This document shows, piece by piece, positions 8,582 through 16,221 of a DNA stretch of 64,000 nucleotides; the first letter of the stretch is position 1; the number at the start of each line of letters is the position of its first letter. Both the position numbers and the translations under genes were made by a program. The notes beneath the pieces are model-generated. The model did no database searches. It saw only the letters and a list, made by a program, of their open reading frames with translations, and was not told where the DNA came from. Location: assembly GCF_044466355.1 (NCBI RefSeq), contig NZ_JBITMQ010000002.1, forward strand, positions 62,001 to 126,000, in the 5' to 3' direction. Source of the stretch: Actinophytocola sp044466355 (lineage in GTDB: Bacteria > Actinomycetota > Actinomycetes > Mycobacteriales > Pseudonocardiaceae).

Positions 8582-9577
8582 GTGGACTGGGACTGGATCG
8601 CGCTGATCACCGTCATCGTCCTGGTGGTGGGCTTCGACTACACCAACGGCTTCCACGACGCGGCCAACGCGATCGCCAGCGCCGTGTCCACCAAGGCGCT
8701 GTCGCTGAAGGGCGCGCTCGGGCTGGCCGCCGTCATGAACCTCATCGGCGCGCTCGCCGGCACGGGCGTCGCCGTCACCGTCGCCAAAGGCATCATCGAC
8801 ACCCCGCACTCCTCACACGGCATGGCGGTGGTCGGCGCCGCGCTCGTCGGCGCCATCCTGTGGAACGTCACCACCTGGTACTACGGGCTGCCCTCGTCGT
8901 CGTCGCACGCGTTGATCGGCGGCATGGTCGGCGCAGCACTCGCGTCCGCGACGACCGTGCACTGGGGCGGCGTGGTCGCCAAGGTCGTCATCCCGATGAT
9001 CGTCTCACCGCTCGTCGGGCTCAGCCTCGGCTACGTGATCATGCTCGGCATGATGTGGGCGTTCCGCCGCGCCAACCCCCACCGCGCGAACCGGCTGATC
9101 AGGCGCGCCCAGATCTTATCCGCGTCCAGCCTCGCGCTCGGCCACGGCCTGCAGGACGCGCAGAAGAGCATGGGCGTGATCGTGCTGGCCCTCGTCGTGA
9201 CCGGCCACCAGAACGACTACCACGTGCCGTTCTGGGTGATCCTGCTGTGCGCGACCGCGCTCGCGGCGGGCACCTGGTCCGGTGGGCTGCGGATCATGCG
9301 CACGCTCGGCAGGCGGATCTTCCACCTCACCCCGCCACACGGGTTCGCCGCCGAGATCTCCGCCGCGTCCGTGCTGTACACGACCGCGTTCGTGTTCGCC
9401 GCCCCGGTGTCCACCACACACGTCATGACCTCGTCGGTCATGGGGGTCGGCGCGACCCAGCGCCGCAAGGCGGTCCGCTGGTCAGTGGCAGGCGACATCG
9501 CGATCGGCTGGGTGCTCACGTTCCCCGGCGCCGCCTCGCTCGCCGCCCTCACGTTCGGCCTGCTGAACCTGCTCTGA
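8582..9577 (+). CDS. pit: Low-affinity inorganic phosphate transporter, Pit family
   Basis: 331-aa integral membrane protein of the PiT family, which symports phosphate (as metal-phosphate) with protons. The diagnostic motif GFDYTNGFHDAANAIA lies at residues 18-33, and the second family repeat begins around QDAQKSMGVI. About 9-10 hydrophobic helices are visible. The GTG start is 4 nt after the DUF47 gene. A rare TTA leucine codon at 9116-9118 would make translation depend on the bldA-type tRNA in streptomycete-like hosts, an odd feature for a housekeeping transporter. The 3' end overlaps the convergent gene by 29 nt. Confidence 0.95.
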   Translation: MDWDWIALITVIVLVVGFDYTNGFHDAANAIASAVSTKALSLKGALGLAAVMNLIGALAGTGVAVTVAKGIIDTPHSSHGMAVVGAALVGAILWNVTTWYYGLPSSSSHALIGGMVGAALASATTVHWGGVVAKVVIPMIVSPLVGLSLGYVIMLGMMWAFRRANPHRANRLIRRAQILSASSLALGHGLQDAQKSMGVIVLALVVTGHQNDYHVPFWVILLCATALAAGTWSGGLRIMRTLGRRIFHLTPPHGFAAEISAASVLYTTAFVFAAPVSTTHVMTSSVMGVGATQRRKAVRWSVAGDIAIGWVLTFPGAASLAALTFGLLNLL

Positions 9578-11063
9578 CGTTCTCGGCGTGCGGCGGGTCG
9601 ACCAGCTCGATGCCGATCGCGACCACGCCCAACGCTTCCCGCTCGGGCGGGTAGATCTGGCGGATGTTGGCGAGCTGCTCAGCGCGGGTGGCCAGTGGGT
9701 TCACCGAGGCCACGGACTCGTGGTCGAACATCTCCTCGAAGGAGGCGTACCGGTTGACCTTGGTGACGCGGGTGAGGACTTCGTCGCCCTGGCAGCGGAA
9801 CCGGATCAGCGAGCCGTCCTTGATCTTCTTTCGGCTGGAGTCGTTGACCCGGATCTCGGTGGTCTTCCTGCCTTGCGCGATCAGGTCGAAGTACCGCTTG
9901 TAGATGCCCATCTCATGGGCGCGCACGCGCGGGGTGGTAGGTCGGGCGGACATGAGACGGCCGAGTTCCTTGACGGTGAACGAGCGGAAGAAGTGTTTCG
10001 GATCGGTCAGCAGCTCGCCGACGAGCCACACCAGCGCGTCGACGTAGTTGTCGACATCGCCGGACCAGGTGGTGGTGTCGAGCATCCACGGCTCGACATC
10101 CGGCGGCAGGACACCTCTGCCCTGCTCGCGCAGCAACGACTTCGACAGTTTCGCTCCGGTTGGGGCGAGTACCTGCGGTGTGAAGATTCGCGAGGGCATG
10201 GCAGTCGGCGGCGTGCCCAGCGCCCCGAGGGCGCCGTCGACGAGTTGGCAGCCGAAGGTCCAGTCGCCGCCCTTCATCATCACGTGCAGCGTGGTCGTGT
10301 CGCGGCCGAACGCGCGTTCCTTGACCAGGTTCCGGTACAGCGTGGCCAGGTCCAGGTACGGTGCATCGTCCTCGGGGTCGATGTGGACCCCGTAGTCGCC
10401 GTGGTCCAGGCACACCGCGGTGAATGTCGCACCGTCCTCGTCCAGGCGGACGAGCTTCGTGCGGTCGGCGCGTTTCTCCGCCCACCCGCAGTCCGGGCAC
10501 GGCACCCGAACGTGCACCACCCCGTGGGAGGGCGCCATCCACCAGCGGATGTCCTCGATCCGTTCCAGGGTGCGCAGGAACTCGGCCCGGAATCCCGGCG
10601 TGGCCTGCTGGTCGGTGTAGGTCTCGACCACGTACTCGGTGCCGGTCGCCTCGGCCAGCGATTCGAAGAAGGCCCGGTAGTAGTCCTCGACAAGGGCGTC
10701 GACGCCGTCCTTGCCCAGGGCGTGGAAGTAGGTCTGCTGGTAGGCGTGGTGAGTCTCCGGGTCCAGCACGACCTCGTGCGGCGCGTTGTCGAGGGCGCCG
10801 AACCGGACCGTCGTGTCGATGGAGAACTTCCGGCGGGCGGTCTTCGCCAGCAGGAACGCCGCCGTTTGCACCAGGTTGGTACCCAGATGCGGGGCGCCGT
10901 TGATCTGGGTGCCGACCACGAACTCGATCCGGGACGGCCGCGCCGCGAGCACACGCGGCCGGAGTAGGTCGATCGACCGCAGTAGCGCGTTGGCCAGCAC
11001 GCTGTTCGGCGACAACAGCAGCCCACGTTTTCCGAGGTTCCCGTTGGGGGGCCGGGAAGCCAT
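9549..11063 (-). CDS. Class I aminoacyl-tRNA-synthetase-like protein fused to ASCH domain
   Basis: 504 aa from ATG 11063, 7 nt after the preceding gene's stop. Residues about 45-360 look like a class I aminoacyl-tRNA synthetase core, closest in layout to class I lysyl-tRNA synthetase: a HIGH-like element GAPHLGTN (56-63), a zinc knuckle (C189, C192, C218, H221), GGDWTFG (265-271) and a KMSKS-like KLSKS (305-309). Residues about 384-488 form an ASCH domain (YFDLIAQGRKTTEIRVND, YASFEEM, LGVVAIGIEL), a PUA-like fold that binds nucleic acid. No long anticodon-binding region follows the KMSKS loop, so it is unlikely to be a housekeeping LysRS. It is the last gene of a three-gene operon. The substrate is unknown; RNA or nucleotide aminoacylation is inference. 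Confidence 0.75.
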   Translation of the reverse strand: MASRPPNGNLGKRGLLLSPNSVLANALLRSIDLLRPRVLAARPSRIEFVVGTQINGAPHLGTNLVQTAAFLLAKTARRKFSIDTTVRFGALDNAPHEVVLDPETHHAYQQTYFHALGKDGVDALVEDYYRAFFESLAEATGTEYVVETYTDQQATPGFRAEFLRTLERIEDIRWWMAPSHGVVHVRVPCPDCGWAEKRADRTKLVRLDEDGATFTAVCLDHGDYGVHIDPEDDAPYLDLATLYRNLVKERAFGRDTTTLHVMMKGGDWTFGCQLVDGALGALGTPPTAMPSRIFTPQVLAPTGAKLSKSLLREQGRGVLPPDVEPWMLDTTTWSGDVDNYVDALVWLVGELLTDPKHFFRSFTVKELGRLMSARPTTPRVRAHEMGIYKRYFDLIAQGRKTTEIRVNDSSRKKIKDGSLIRFRCQGDEVLTRVTKVNRYASFEEMFDHESVASVNPLATRAEQLANIRQIYPPEREALGVVAIGIELVDPPHAENVRAGSAGRT

Positions 11064-11070
11064 GCCGACA

Positions 11071-11685
11071 TCACGCTCCTCGGCCTGGCTTGGGTAGACG
11101 CAGATTGGCACAGATGAAGTCCAGCCGAGCCGCCGCGGAGTCCGCCGACACGAACACCGGCTCATAGCCGGCGTCGTAGTAGCCCTGCACGATCAGCTCA
11201 TGGACCCGGCGAATCTCCCGGTCCTTGGCCCACACGATGTCGTCGGGGTCCTCGAAGGTGTCCAGCGGATCGAGCACGAAGATCACGTCGTACCGGTACA
11301 GCCGGGTCGCCTCCTCCAACTCCTGGGTCGGACGCAGGCCGAAGAAACCCTCCCAGCCGAAGCCGTCAGGGATACCGCGGTTGTAGAAGCGGATGCCGTG
11401 CTTGTGAGCGGTGTATTCGGCGATGAACGCGGAGAGGACCTCCAGCGAGTACTCACGCCGGTCCTCCCGCCGTAGGTGCCTGCCCAGCCGTTCGCGGTGC
11501 CTGCGGTAGATCTCCCGACCGGGCTCCTCGGTCATGCAAGGGATGCCCGCGGCGTGCACGGCTGCGATCAGGTCGTCCTTGCCCGAGGACGGGCCGCCGG
11601 TGATGACGTAGCGTTGCGGGTCGCTCGCGGCCGCGGCCGCGACGGCGACCGCCAAGGCGGAGCTGCTGGTCTCGGTGGTGGTCAC
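11071..11685 (-). CDS. P-loop ATPase (AAA_28-like) with altered Walker A
   Basis: 204 aa from GTG 11685, which overlaps the upstream stop (GTGA). A P-loop NTPase of the small AAA_28 / COG3911-like group: GGPSSGKDD at residues 30-38, EEPGREIY (53-60), RGIPDGFGWEGF, and VIFVLDPLDTFEDPDD as the probable Walker B region. Unusually, the Walker A lysine is followed by Asp-Asp instead of the Ser/Thr that normally coordinates magnesium. Relatives look like metabolite or nucleotide kinases with unknown substrates. Second gene of the operon with the helical protein upstream and the ASCH fusion downstream, so the three probably act together. A longer in-frame start at 11769 lies inside the upstream gene and is disfavoured. 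Confidence 0.75.
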   Translation of the reverse strand: MTTTETSSSALAVAVAAAAASDPQRYVITGGPSSGKDDLIAAVHAAGIPCMTEEPGREIYRRHRERLGRHLRREDRREYSLEVLSAFIAEYTAHKHGIRFYNRGIPDGFGWEGFFGLRPTQELEEATRLYRYDVIFVLDPLDTFEDPDDIVWAKDREIRRVHELIVQGYYDAGYEPVFVSADSAAARLDFICANLRLPKPGRGA

Positions 11686-12605
11686 TGCGACGATCCGTTC
11701 TCGTTCTCGAAGGTGGTGGTGTCGGTGGACGTAGCGGGTTCCGGTCGCGTGAGGTACCCGTCGACCCACGTGTTACCCAGCGCGGTCTCGTTGTGCATCG
11801 CGTGCACGAACTGCTCCCGGCTGGCGCCGCCCGAGGCAGCCTCGGTCAGCCGGGATGCCTGCGCCTGGCTCAACGCCGGGGTCCACCCCGCGAGCGCGGC
11901 CAGCTCGTCGGCGGAGTTCCTCGCCAGTTCGGGGGCGAACGCCGTGGTGTAACTGATCGCCGCGGCGCGGGCGGCCGCCCAGCGCCACGCCGCTGTCACC
12001 GCTGCGTGCATGACGTCAACCCGGTCCGCGTCCAGGCTGATCAGCCGCTCGGCGGCCAGCAGCTCGGCGCGGGCGGCGTAGATCGCCGACCACAGCCGGC
12101 ACAGGTGTTCCTCATGCTCGGCGACCTCCCAGGCAAACGGGTCTGCCTGTACTGGTTGCCTGCTGCGGGTCGAGGCGAGCCGAGGCGCGATCATCGGCAG
12201 CCGGGTGAACCGGTCGGCGTCGGCCAGCAGCTCCCAGGCGAGCATCTCGATCAGCTTGGGCTCGACCCGCTTGCGGAAGTGGTGCACCTCGTGTCCGGCC
12301 TGCTCTGCGGCCAGGTCCCGGCGCACGGTGAGGTTCTGGCCGGCCTCGGCAGGCGGCAGCCCGAACAGCGCACGCGCCGCCGACGCGTAACGGGCATCGG
12401 GAAACCGGGCGAGCAGTCCGCGCAGCGTGCCGTCCAGCGCCGCGGTGCGGCTGGCCTCGTCGGCGGGGTCGACTGCTCTCGCGATGATCCCGCGCAGCTT
12501 GAGCAGCACCGGCTCTGCGGTAGCCGGGGTGACCGGCAGCCCACGGCGCAGGAGTCGTCCGATCGCGGCGACCACCTCGCCCTCGGCTGGGCTTTTTGTG
12601 GGCAT
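11682..12605 (-). CDS. Alpha-helical protein of unknown function, first gene of ASCH operon
   Basis: 307 aa from ATG 12605. No characterised family recognised. The sequence is predicted all-helical. A central segment (LFGLPPAEAGQNLTVRRDLA and AGHEVHHFRKRVEPKLIEML) resembles a motif I associate with uncharacterised actinobacterial proteins, often near NTPases; that recollection is uncertain. The C-terminal 25 residues are polar and Thr-rich. There is no membrane segment. The gene overlaps the P-loop ATPase gene by 4 nt. Its start codon has no Shine-Dalgarno sequence and lies in the right arm of a 21-bp inverted repeat, which suggests expression of the whole operon is gated there. An upstream in-frame TTG at 12623 is possible. 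Confidence 0.65.
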   Translation of the reverse strand: MPTKSPAEGEVVAAIGRLLRRGLPVTPATAEPVLLKLRGIIARAVDPADEASRTAALDGTLRGLLARFPDARYASAARALFGLPPAEAGQNLTVRRDLAAEQAGHEVHHFRKRVEPKLIEMLAWELLADADRFTRLPMIAPRLASTRSRQPVQADPFAWEVAEHEEHLCRLWSAIYAARAELLAAERLISLDADRVDVMHAAVTAAWRWAAARAAAISYTTAFAPELARNSADELAALAGWTPALSQAQASRLTEAASGGASREQFVHAMHNETALGNTWVDGYLTRPEPATSTDTTTFENENGSSQ

Positions 12606-12642
12606 TGGTCGAGTGAACCACAATGCCCAGAAAAAGCCCAGC
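12586..12642 (-). promoter_or_regulatory. Inverted repeat enclosing the operon start codon
   Basis: Two 21-nt arms (12586-12606 and 12622-12642) are reverse complements except at one position, with a 15-nt loop. Each arm holds GGGC, an A/T run of five and GCCCA. On the minus strand the ATG at 12605 is part of the 3' arm, so a transcript from upstream would bury its own start codon. It could be an RNA switch, an operator for a dimeric repressor, or a trace of a mobile end; the sequence alone does not decide. Confidence 0.65.
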
Positions 12643-12683
12643 TTCCGTGCCGGTCGGGTGACCCTGCTCCGATTCGCACACGA

Positions 12684-13793
12684 TCAACGAGGAAGGCCCG
12701 AACCACGCCGGTCCGAAACCTGGGGTCGGGCACCGTTCCGTAGGTCGGACAGTCGGCCATGTGCGGTGCCCGGGCGGTCGCGGGCCGCGCGCAGGTCGAC
12801 CAGGCGCGACAGCGTCGCCAGCACCACGTCCAGCGGCGGGCCGCTCGCCGTGAGCCGTGCCAGCCGGTCCGGTGGGACGTTCTCCGCGGGCTTCGCGAGG
12901 AACGGGACCACCAACCGGTGGTGGTGGAACGCGTACGCCGCACCGTGGGCTCGGCAGACGGCGAGGAACTTCTCGGTGTGCGTGCCCGTCTCCTCGACCA
13001 GCGTCAGCAGGTTCACCGGCGGGGTCCGCAGCCGCGGCTGGTCCTCCGGCGGCACGTACGGGTACTTCTCGACGAGGATGCGCTGGTAGAACGGGTCGCC
13101 GACGTCGCACAGCCCCAGCGCCAGGTCGATGTCGTTGACGGCGGCGAAGTCGCCCGCGTTCGCGCCGCGGTACTCCGTGCCGCACACGACGTGCGGTTTG
13201 AAGTAGGGCCGCACGTTCAGGAAGAACCGGGCCCCGTCGAGTTCGGCGGCCAGCGCGCGCCCCGCGTCCAGCACCGCCTCCAACCCGGCCAGCGCCTCCT
13301 CGTACAACGCGCCCGCGAGGCTCGTCGCGACGGACGGGACGCGGCGCAGCGCGGCGGCCGCCCGGTCGTAGCCCAGCACGGCCAGGCCGTTGTAGGTGTT
13401 GAACGCCTGCTCGTGCGGCAACCGCGTGAACGTCCGTGCGGCCGGGTTGTGGGTGGACAGGTGCGCGAACACGAACCGCGGCGCCACCCCCAGCGCCACT
13501 CCGAGCCGTCCGGCGACCGCCTGTGCGGACTCCGGGACGTCGACCTCGTGGCGGCGGCACGCGGCCAGGTACAGGCCGACCGCGCCCAGCAGGTCGTACG
13601 GGTCGCCCTCGACGTCACCGATGCGGGTGACGAGCGCGGCGCCGTCGTCGCGCAGGGCACGTTTGCGCTGGTCGAGATCGATGTTCTCGTAGACGATCTC
13701 CGCGCGGTCGGCGAAGTACGCCTCCTCCAGGAATGTGTTCGTGTCGGCGAAGTCGGTCGCGAGCCAGCGGTTCAGGTCGGTGACGACGGACAT
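12684..13793 (-). CDS. PrnB-like (DUF1864) monodechloroaminopyrrolnitrin synthase-family protein
   Basis: 369 aa from ATG 13793. It resembles the DUF1864/PrnB family, heme proteins with an indoleamine-dioxygenase-like fold; PrnB rearranges 7-chlorotryptophan in pyrrolnitrin synthesis. Supporting segments are PHEQAFNTYNGLAVLGYDR, the RPYFKPHVVCGTEYRGAN block, FAAVNDIDLALGLCDVGDPFYQ, and a His-containing GTHTEKFLAVCRAHG near the C-terminus where the heme ligand would be expected. None of the other prn genes (halogenase PrnA, PrnC, PrnD) is present, so the reaction may differ. The last 20 residues (about LRNGARPQVSDRRGSG onward) do not look family-like, and the 3' end abuts the ASCH operon, so the tail may have been replaced. 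Confidence 0.6.
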   Translation of the reverse strand: MSVVTDLNRWLATDFADTNTFLEEAYFADRAEIVYENIDLDQRKRALRDDGAALVTRIGDVEGDPYDLLGAVGLYLAACRRHEVDVPESAQAVAGRLGVALGVAPRFVFAHLSTHNPAARTFTRLPHEQAFNTYNGLAVLGYDRAAAALRRVPSVATSLAGALYEEALAGLEAVLDAGRALAAELDGARFFLNVRPYFKPHVVCGTEYRGANAGDFAAVNDIDLALGLCDVGDPFYQRILVEKYPYVPPEDQPRLRTPPVNLLTLVEETGTHTEKFLAVCRAHGAAYAFHHHRLVVPFLAKPAENVPPDRLARLTASGPPLDVVLATLSRLVDLRAARDRPGTAHGRLSDLRNGARPQVSDRRGSGLPR

Positions 13794-13846
13794 GCCGCCA
13801 TCGTCGGGCCGGCGCCGCGGTTCGGCCAGGACCACTCGCCGGCCGG

Positions 13847-14917
13847 CTAACTGGACCGGTCGGCGAGCAGCTCGGCGAGCAGCCGGGTGCGCAGTTGCTC
13901 CGGGTCGAGGTCGGGGGTCAGCAGAACCGTGCGCAGCGCGGTGGTCCTCGCGCGCAGGTCAGCGGCCTGGTGTGCGGTCGCGGTGGCGGTGGTCAGGTCG
14001 GCGGTCAGGCTGTCGGCCCGCGCCCGCGCCTGCGTCAGCTCCGCCGACATCTCGTCCAGGCGCGTGCGTGCGCGGGTCAGCTCGGAGTGCACGTCGTCGC
14101 CCCTGGCCCGGGCACGGGTGAGTTCGGCGGACAGCTCGTCGACTCGCGCCATCGTGCGGGCCAGCTCCTCGTCGACGGACCGGCGCAGGTCGGCGTGCGC
14201 GGTGCGGGCGGCGTCGCGTTCCGCGCGGGTGGCCGCCAGCTTCTCCGACGCGGTGGCCAGGGCTTTCGTCGCGGCCTCCGCCGTGGCGCGTTCCTCCTGG
14301 ACGAGGGTGTCGGCGCGTTCCCGTTCGGCGGCGGCGACACCCTCCGCGCGGGCCTGCGCGCGTTCGGCGGCGGCACGGTCCACCTCGGCAGCCTCCGCCG
14401 ACGCCAGCGCACGGTCGCGATCCACCCTGGCCTGCTCCACCTCGGCGGTTGCGGTGCGCACAACCTCGGCCGCGTGGTCGGTCGCCCGCCGCGCCTCGGC
14501 CGCCGCCGCGGTGGCGGCTTCCTCCGCGGTCTGCCGCAGGCCGCGTTCGTGAGCGACGGTCTCCTCAGCCTCCGCCACGCGGGCGGCGGCGGCGTCGAGT
14601 TCGGCGCCGAGCGTGTCCCGCAGGGCCGTCGCGGCGGCCAGTACCTCCGTCAGCGGGTCCGTGAGCCGACCGGCGGCGGTCGTGAACGCGCTGGTGGCGG
14701 CGGTGACACCGGTGTCCGCGCTGGTGCCGAGTGCCTCGGCGAGCGCGTCCTGTGCCGCCGCCAACTGCTTGCAGGTCTTGCCACCCGGCCACGTGCGGTC
14801 CGGGCAGTACGCGTACGGCCGCCCGCCCCTCGGCCCGGGCGGCGGCAGCGGCGCCCGGCAGCGGCTGAAGCCACAGAGGGCGTCCGTTTCGAGGGTTTCG
14901 ACCACGACATCGACCAT
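13847..14917 (-). CDS. Zinc-knuckle plus long coiled-coil protein
   Basis: 356 aa from ATG 14917. The N-terminal 70 residues hold a probable zinc site (LCGFSRCRAPLPPPG, then YCPDRTWPGGKTC), like the CxxC-PLP-YC ribbons of actinobacterial DNA- or nucleoid-associated proteins. Residues about 80-340 are an almost uninterrupted Ala/Glu/Arg-rich coiled coil. The architecture recalls plasmid KfrA-type partition/regulatory proteins and SMC-like fragments, but no ATPase is present. It is transcribed divergently from a tyrosine recombinase with a repeat-rich 108-nt space between them, so it may regulate or assist that recombinase. Function unproven. Confidence 0.7.
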   Translation of the reverse strand: MVDVVVETLETDALCGFSRCRAPLPPPGPRGGRPYAYCPDRTWPGGKTCKQLAAAQDALAEALGTSADTGVTAATSAFTTAAGRLTDPLTEVLAAATALRDTLGAELDAAAARVAEAEETVAHERGLRQTAEEAATAAAAEARRATDHAAEVVRTATAEVEQARVDRDRALASAEAAEVDRAAAERAQARAEGVAAAERERADTLVQEERATAEAATKALATASEKLAATRAERDAARTAHADLRRSVDEELARTMARVDELSAELTRARARGDDVHSELTRARTRLDEMSAELTQARARADSLTADLTTATATAHQAADLRARTTALRTVLLTPDLDPEQLRTRLLAELLADRSS

Positions 14918-15025
14918 GTTCCGCAGTCTAGTATCAACTCCGGTTACCAACTAGACCGGTTATGGATAACGTAACTACAACCGCACTCGGCTACAGAACC
15001 GAGCTTTTGTAGCTAAGCTGTCGGA
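14918..15025. promoter_or_regulatory. Divergent control region rich in inverted repeats
   Basis: Unusually AT-rich for this genome. It contains GTCTAGT/ACTAGAC arms (14926-14932, 14950-14956), two direct CCGGTTA copies (14940-14946, 14956-14962), GTTA/TAAC arms, and a nested dyad CTACAA...TTGTAG (14975-14980, 15007-15012) around CTCGG...CCGAG (14986-14990, 14999-15003). The last dyad ends 13 nt before the recombinase start. These are probable operators and promoters for the coiled-coil and recombinase genes. Confidence 0.55.
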
Positions 15026-16171
15026 GTGACGACAGGAGAGTTGATCCGGCCGCTCGACGGGCCGTGGCCAGGCGTGGACCGGCCCGCGGAGCTGCTGGCA
15101 CAGATCGCGGACTGGCTCGGCGGCTACGGGAACCGCGCCACGAGACGCACCTACGCGGAAGGGCTTGGGCTACCCACAACCGCGCACGACATCCGCGACT
15201 GGATCACCGACCGCGAACCGGACGACTGGGCCACGGCGCTCACCCGCTACGCCGCCGTCGTCGGCGCCACCGCACCCACCGAAGCCCGCCGCACCCCTCC
15301 CCCGGCCGCCCGGGGCAGGTTCCGCCACCTGCACTGGTTCCGCTGGTGCGCCACGCACGCCGTCGACCCGCTCGCCGCGACCTCAACCCACGTCAAGGCC
15401 TGGCTCGACGCGCTCACCACCGCCGACGCCGCACCCGCCACCCGCGACCGGATGCTCGCGACCGTCAAGGCCCTCTACACCCACCTCGCCGACACCGGCC
15501 TCGCCGCGGGCAACCCCGCCGCGCTCAACCGCCGCCGCCTCGGGCTCGCCACCCCGTCGACCAGCGCCACCGTCGTGCTCACCACCGACCAGGTCCGCGC
15601 CCTCTACGCGGCGGCACGCGCGCCCCGCCGCGGCGCGGGCGCACTCGATACCGCCCGCGCCACCGCGGTGGTCGCACTGTTCACCCTCGGGCTGCGCGTC
15701 AGCGAACTGTGCGCACTCGACCGCGGCGACCTGCACGTCACCCGCGGCCGCCGCGCGCTGCGCGTCCACGGCAAGGGCGGCAAGGCCCGCGTCGTCTACC
15801 TGCACACCGCCGCCGAACAGGCCCTCACCGACTACCTGCGGGAACGCGACGGGGAGGCGGGCACCACCCCCGCCCGCCGCGGCGCGCCCACCGACGCGCC
15901 GCTGCTCGTCACCCGCACCGGTCTGCGTTTCCGCCGCCAGGCCGTGTGGCAGCTGCTGCGCCGCCTGTCCGCCGACACCCCGCTGCACCCGCACGCACTG
16001 CGCCACTTCTACGTCACCACCGCCGTCGAGGCGGGCGCCCAGCTCGTCCACGTGCAGGCCGACGTCGGCCACACCAGCATCGACACGACCGAGCAGGTCT
16101 ACAACAACGCCGCCCGCGACCCGTCCCGCAGCGCCGTCGACCTCGTCGGCGACGTGCTGGAACTCGGTTAG
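15026..16171 (+). CDS. Tyrosine recombinase / integrase
   Basis: 381-aa site-specific recombinase of the phage-integrase (XerC/D-like) family. An N-terminal SAM-like DNA-binding domain (about 1-185) is followed by the catalytic domain with the full set of residues: R224 (LGLRVSEL), H323 and R326 (HPHALRH), H349 (VGHTS) and nucleophile Y359 (EQVYNN). The GTG start lacks a clear ribosome binding site and may be leaderless. It is not next to a tRNA gene, and I found no excisionase, replication gene or duplicated attachment site in the window. It could be a stand-alone or domesticated recombinase, or the remnant of an integrated element. Divergent from the coiled-coil gene. Confidence 0.93.
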   Translation: MTTGELIRPLDGPWPGVDRPAELLAQIADWLGGYGNRATRRTYAEGLGLPTTAHDIRDWITDREPDDWATALTRYAAVVGATAPTEARRTPPPAARGRFRHLHWFRWCATHAVDPLAATSTHVKAWLDALTTADAAPATRDRMLATVKALYTHLADTGLAAGNPAALNRRRLGLATPSTSATVVLTTDQVRALYAAARAPRRGAGALDTARATAVVALFTLGLRVSELCALDRGDLHVTRGRRALRVHGKGGKARVVYLHTAAEQALTDYLRERDGEAGTTPARRGAPTDAPLLVTRTGLRFRRQAVWQLLRRLSADTPLHPHALRHFYVTTAVEAGAQLVHVQADVGHTSIDTTEQVYNNAARDPSRSAVDLVGDVLELG

Positions 16172-16221
16172 CGACCAGGTCCCGCGGGATCGCCGGTGCG
16201 GACCGCGGCGTGACAGCACGG

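Noticed and set aside
12606..12683. T-box leader in front of the aaRS-like operon
   Set aside because: No T-box sequence or specifier-loop arrangement was seen; only the single inverted repeat at the start codon is supported.
14918..16221. Integrated mobile element bounded by the tyrosine recombinase
   Set aside because: No tRNA gene, excisionase, replication genes or repeated attachment site could be identified, so element borders cannot be drawn.
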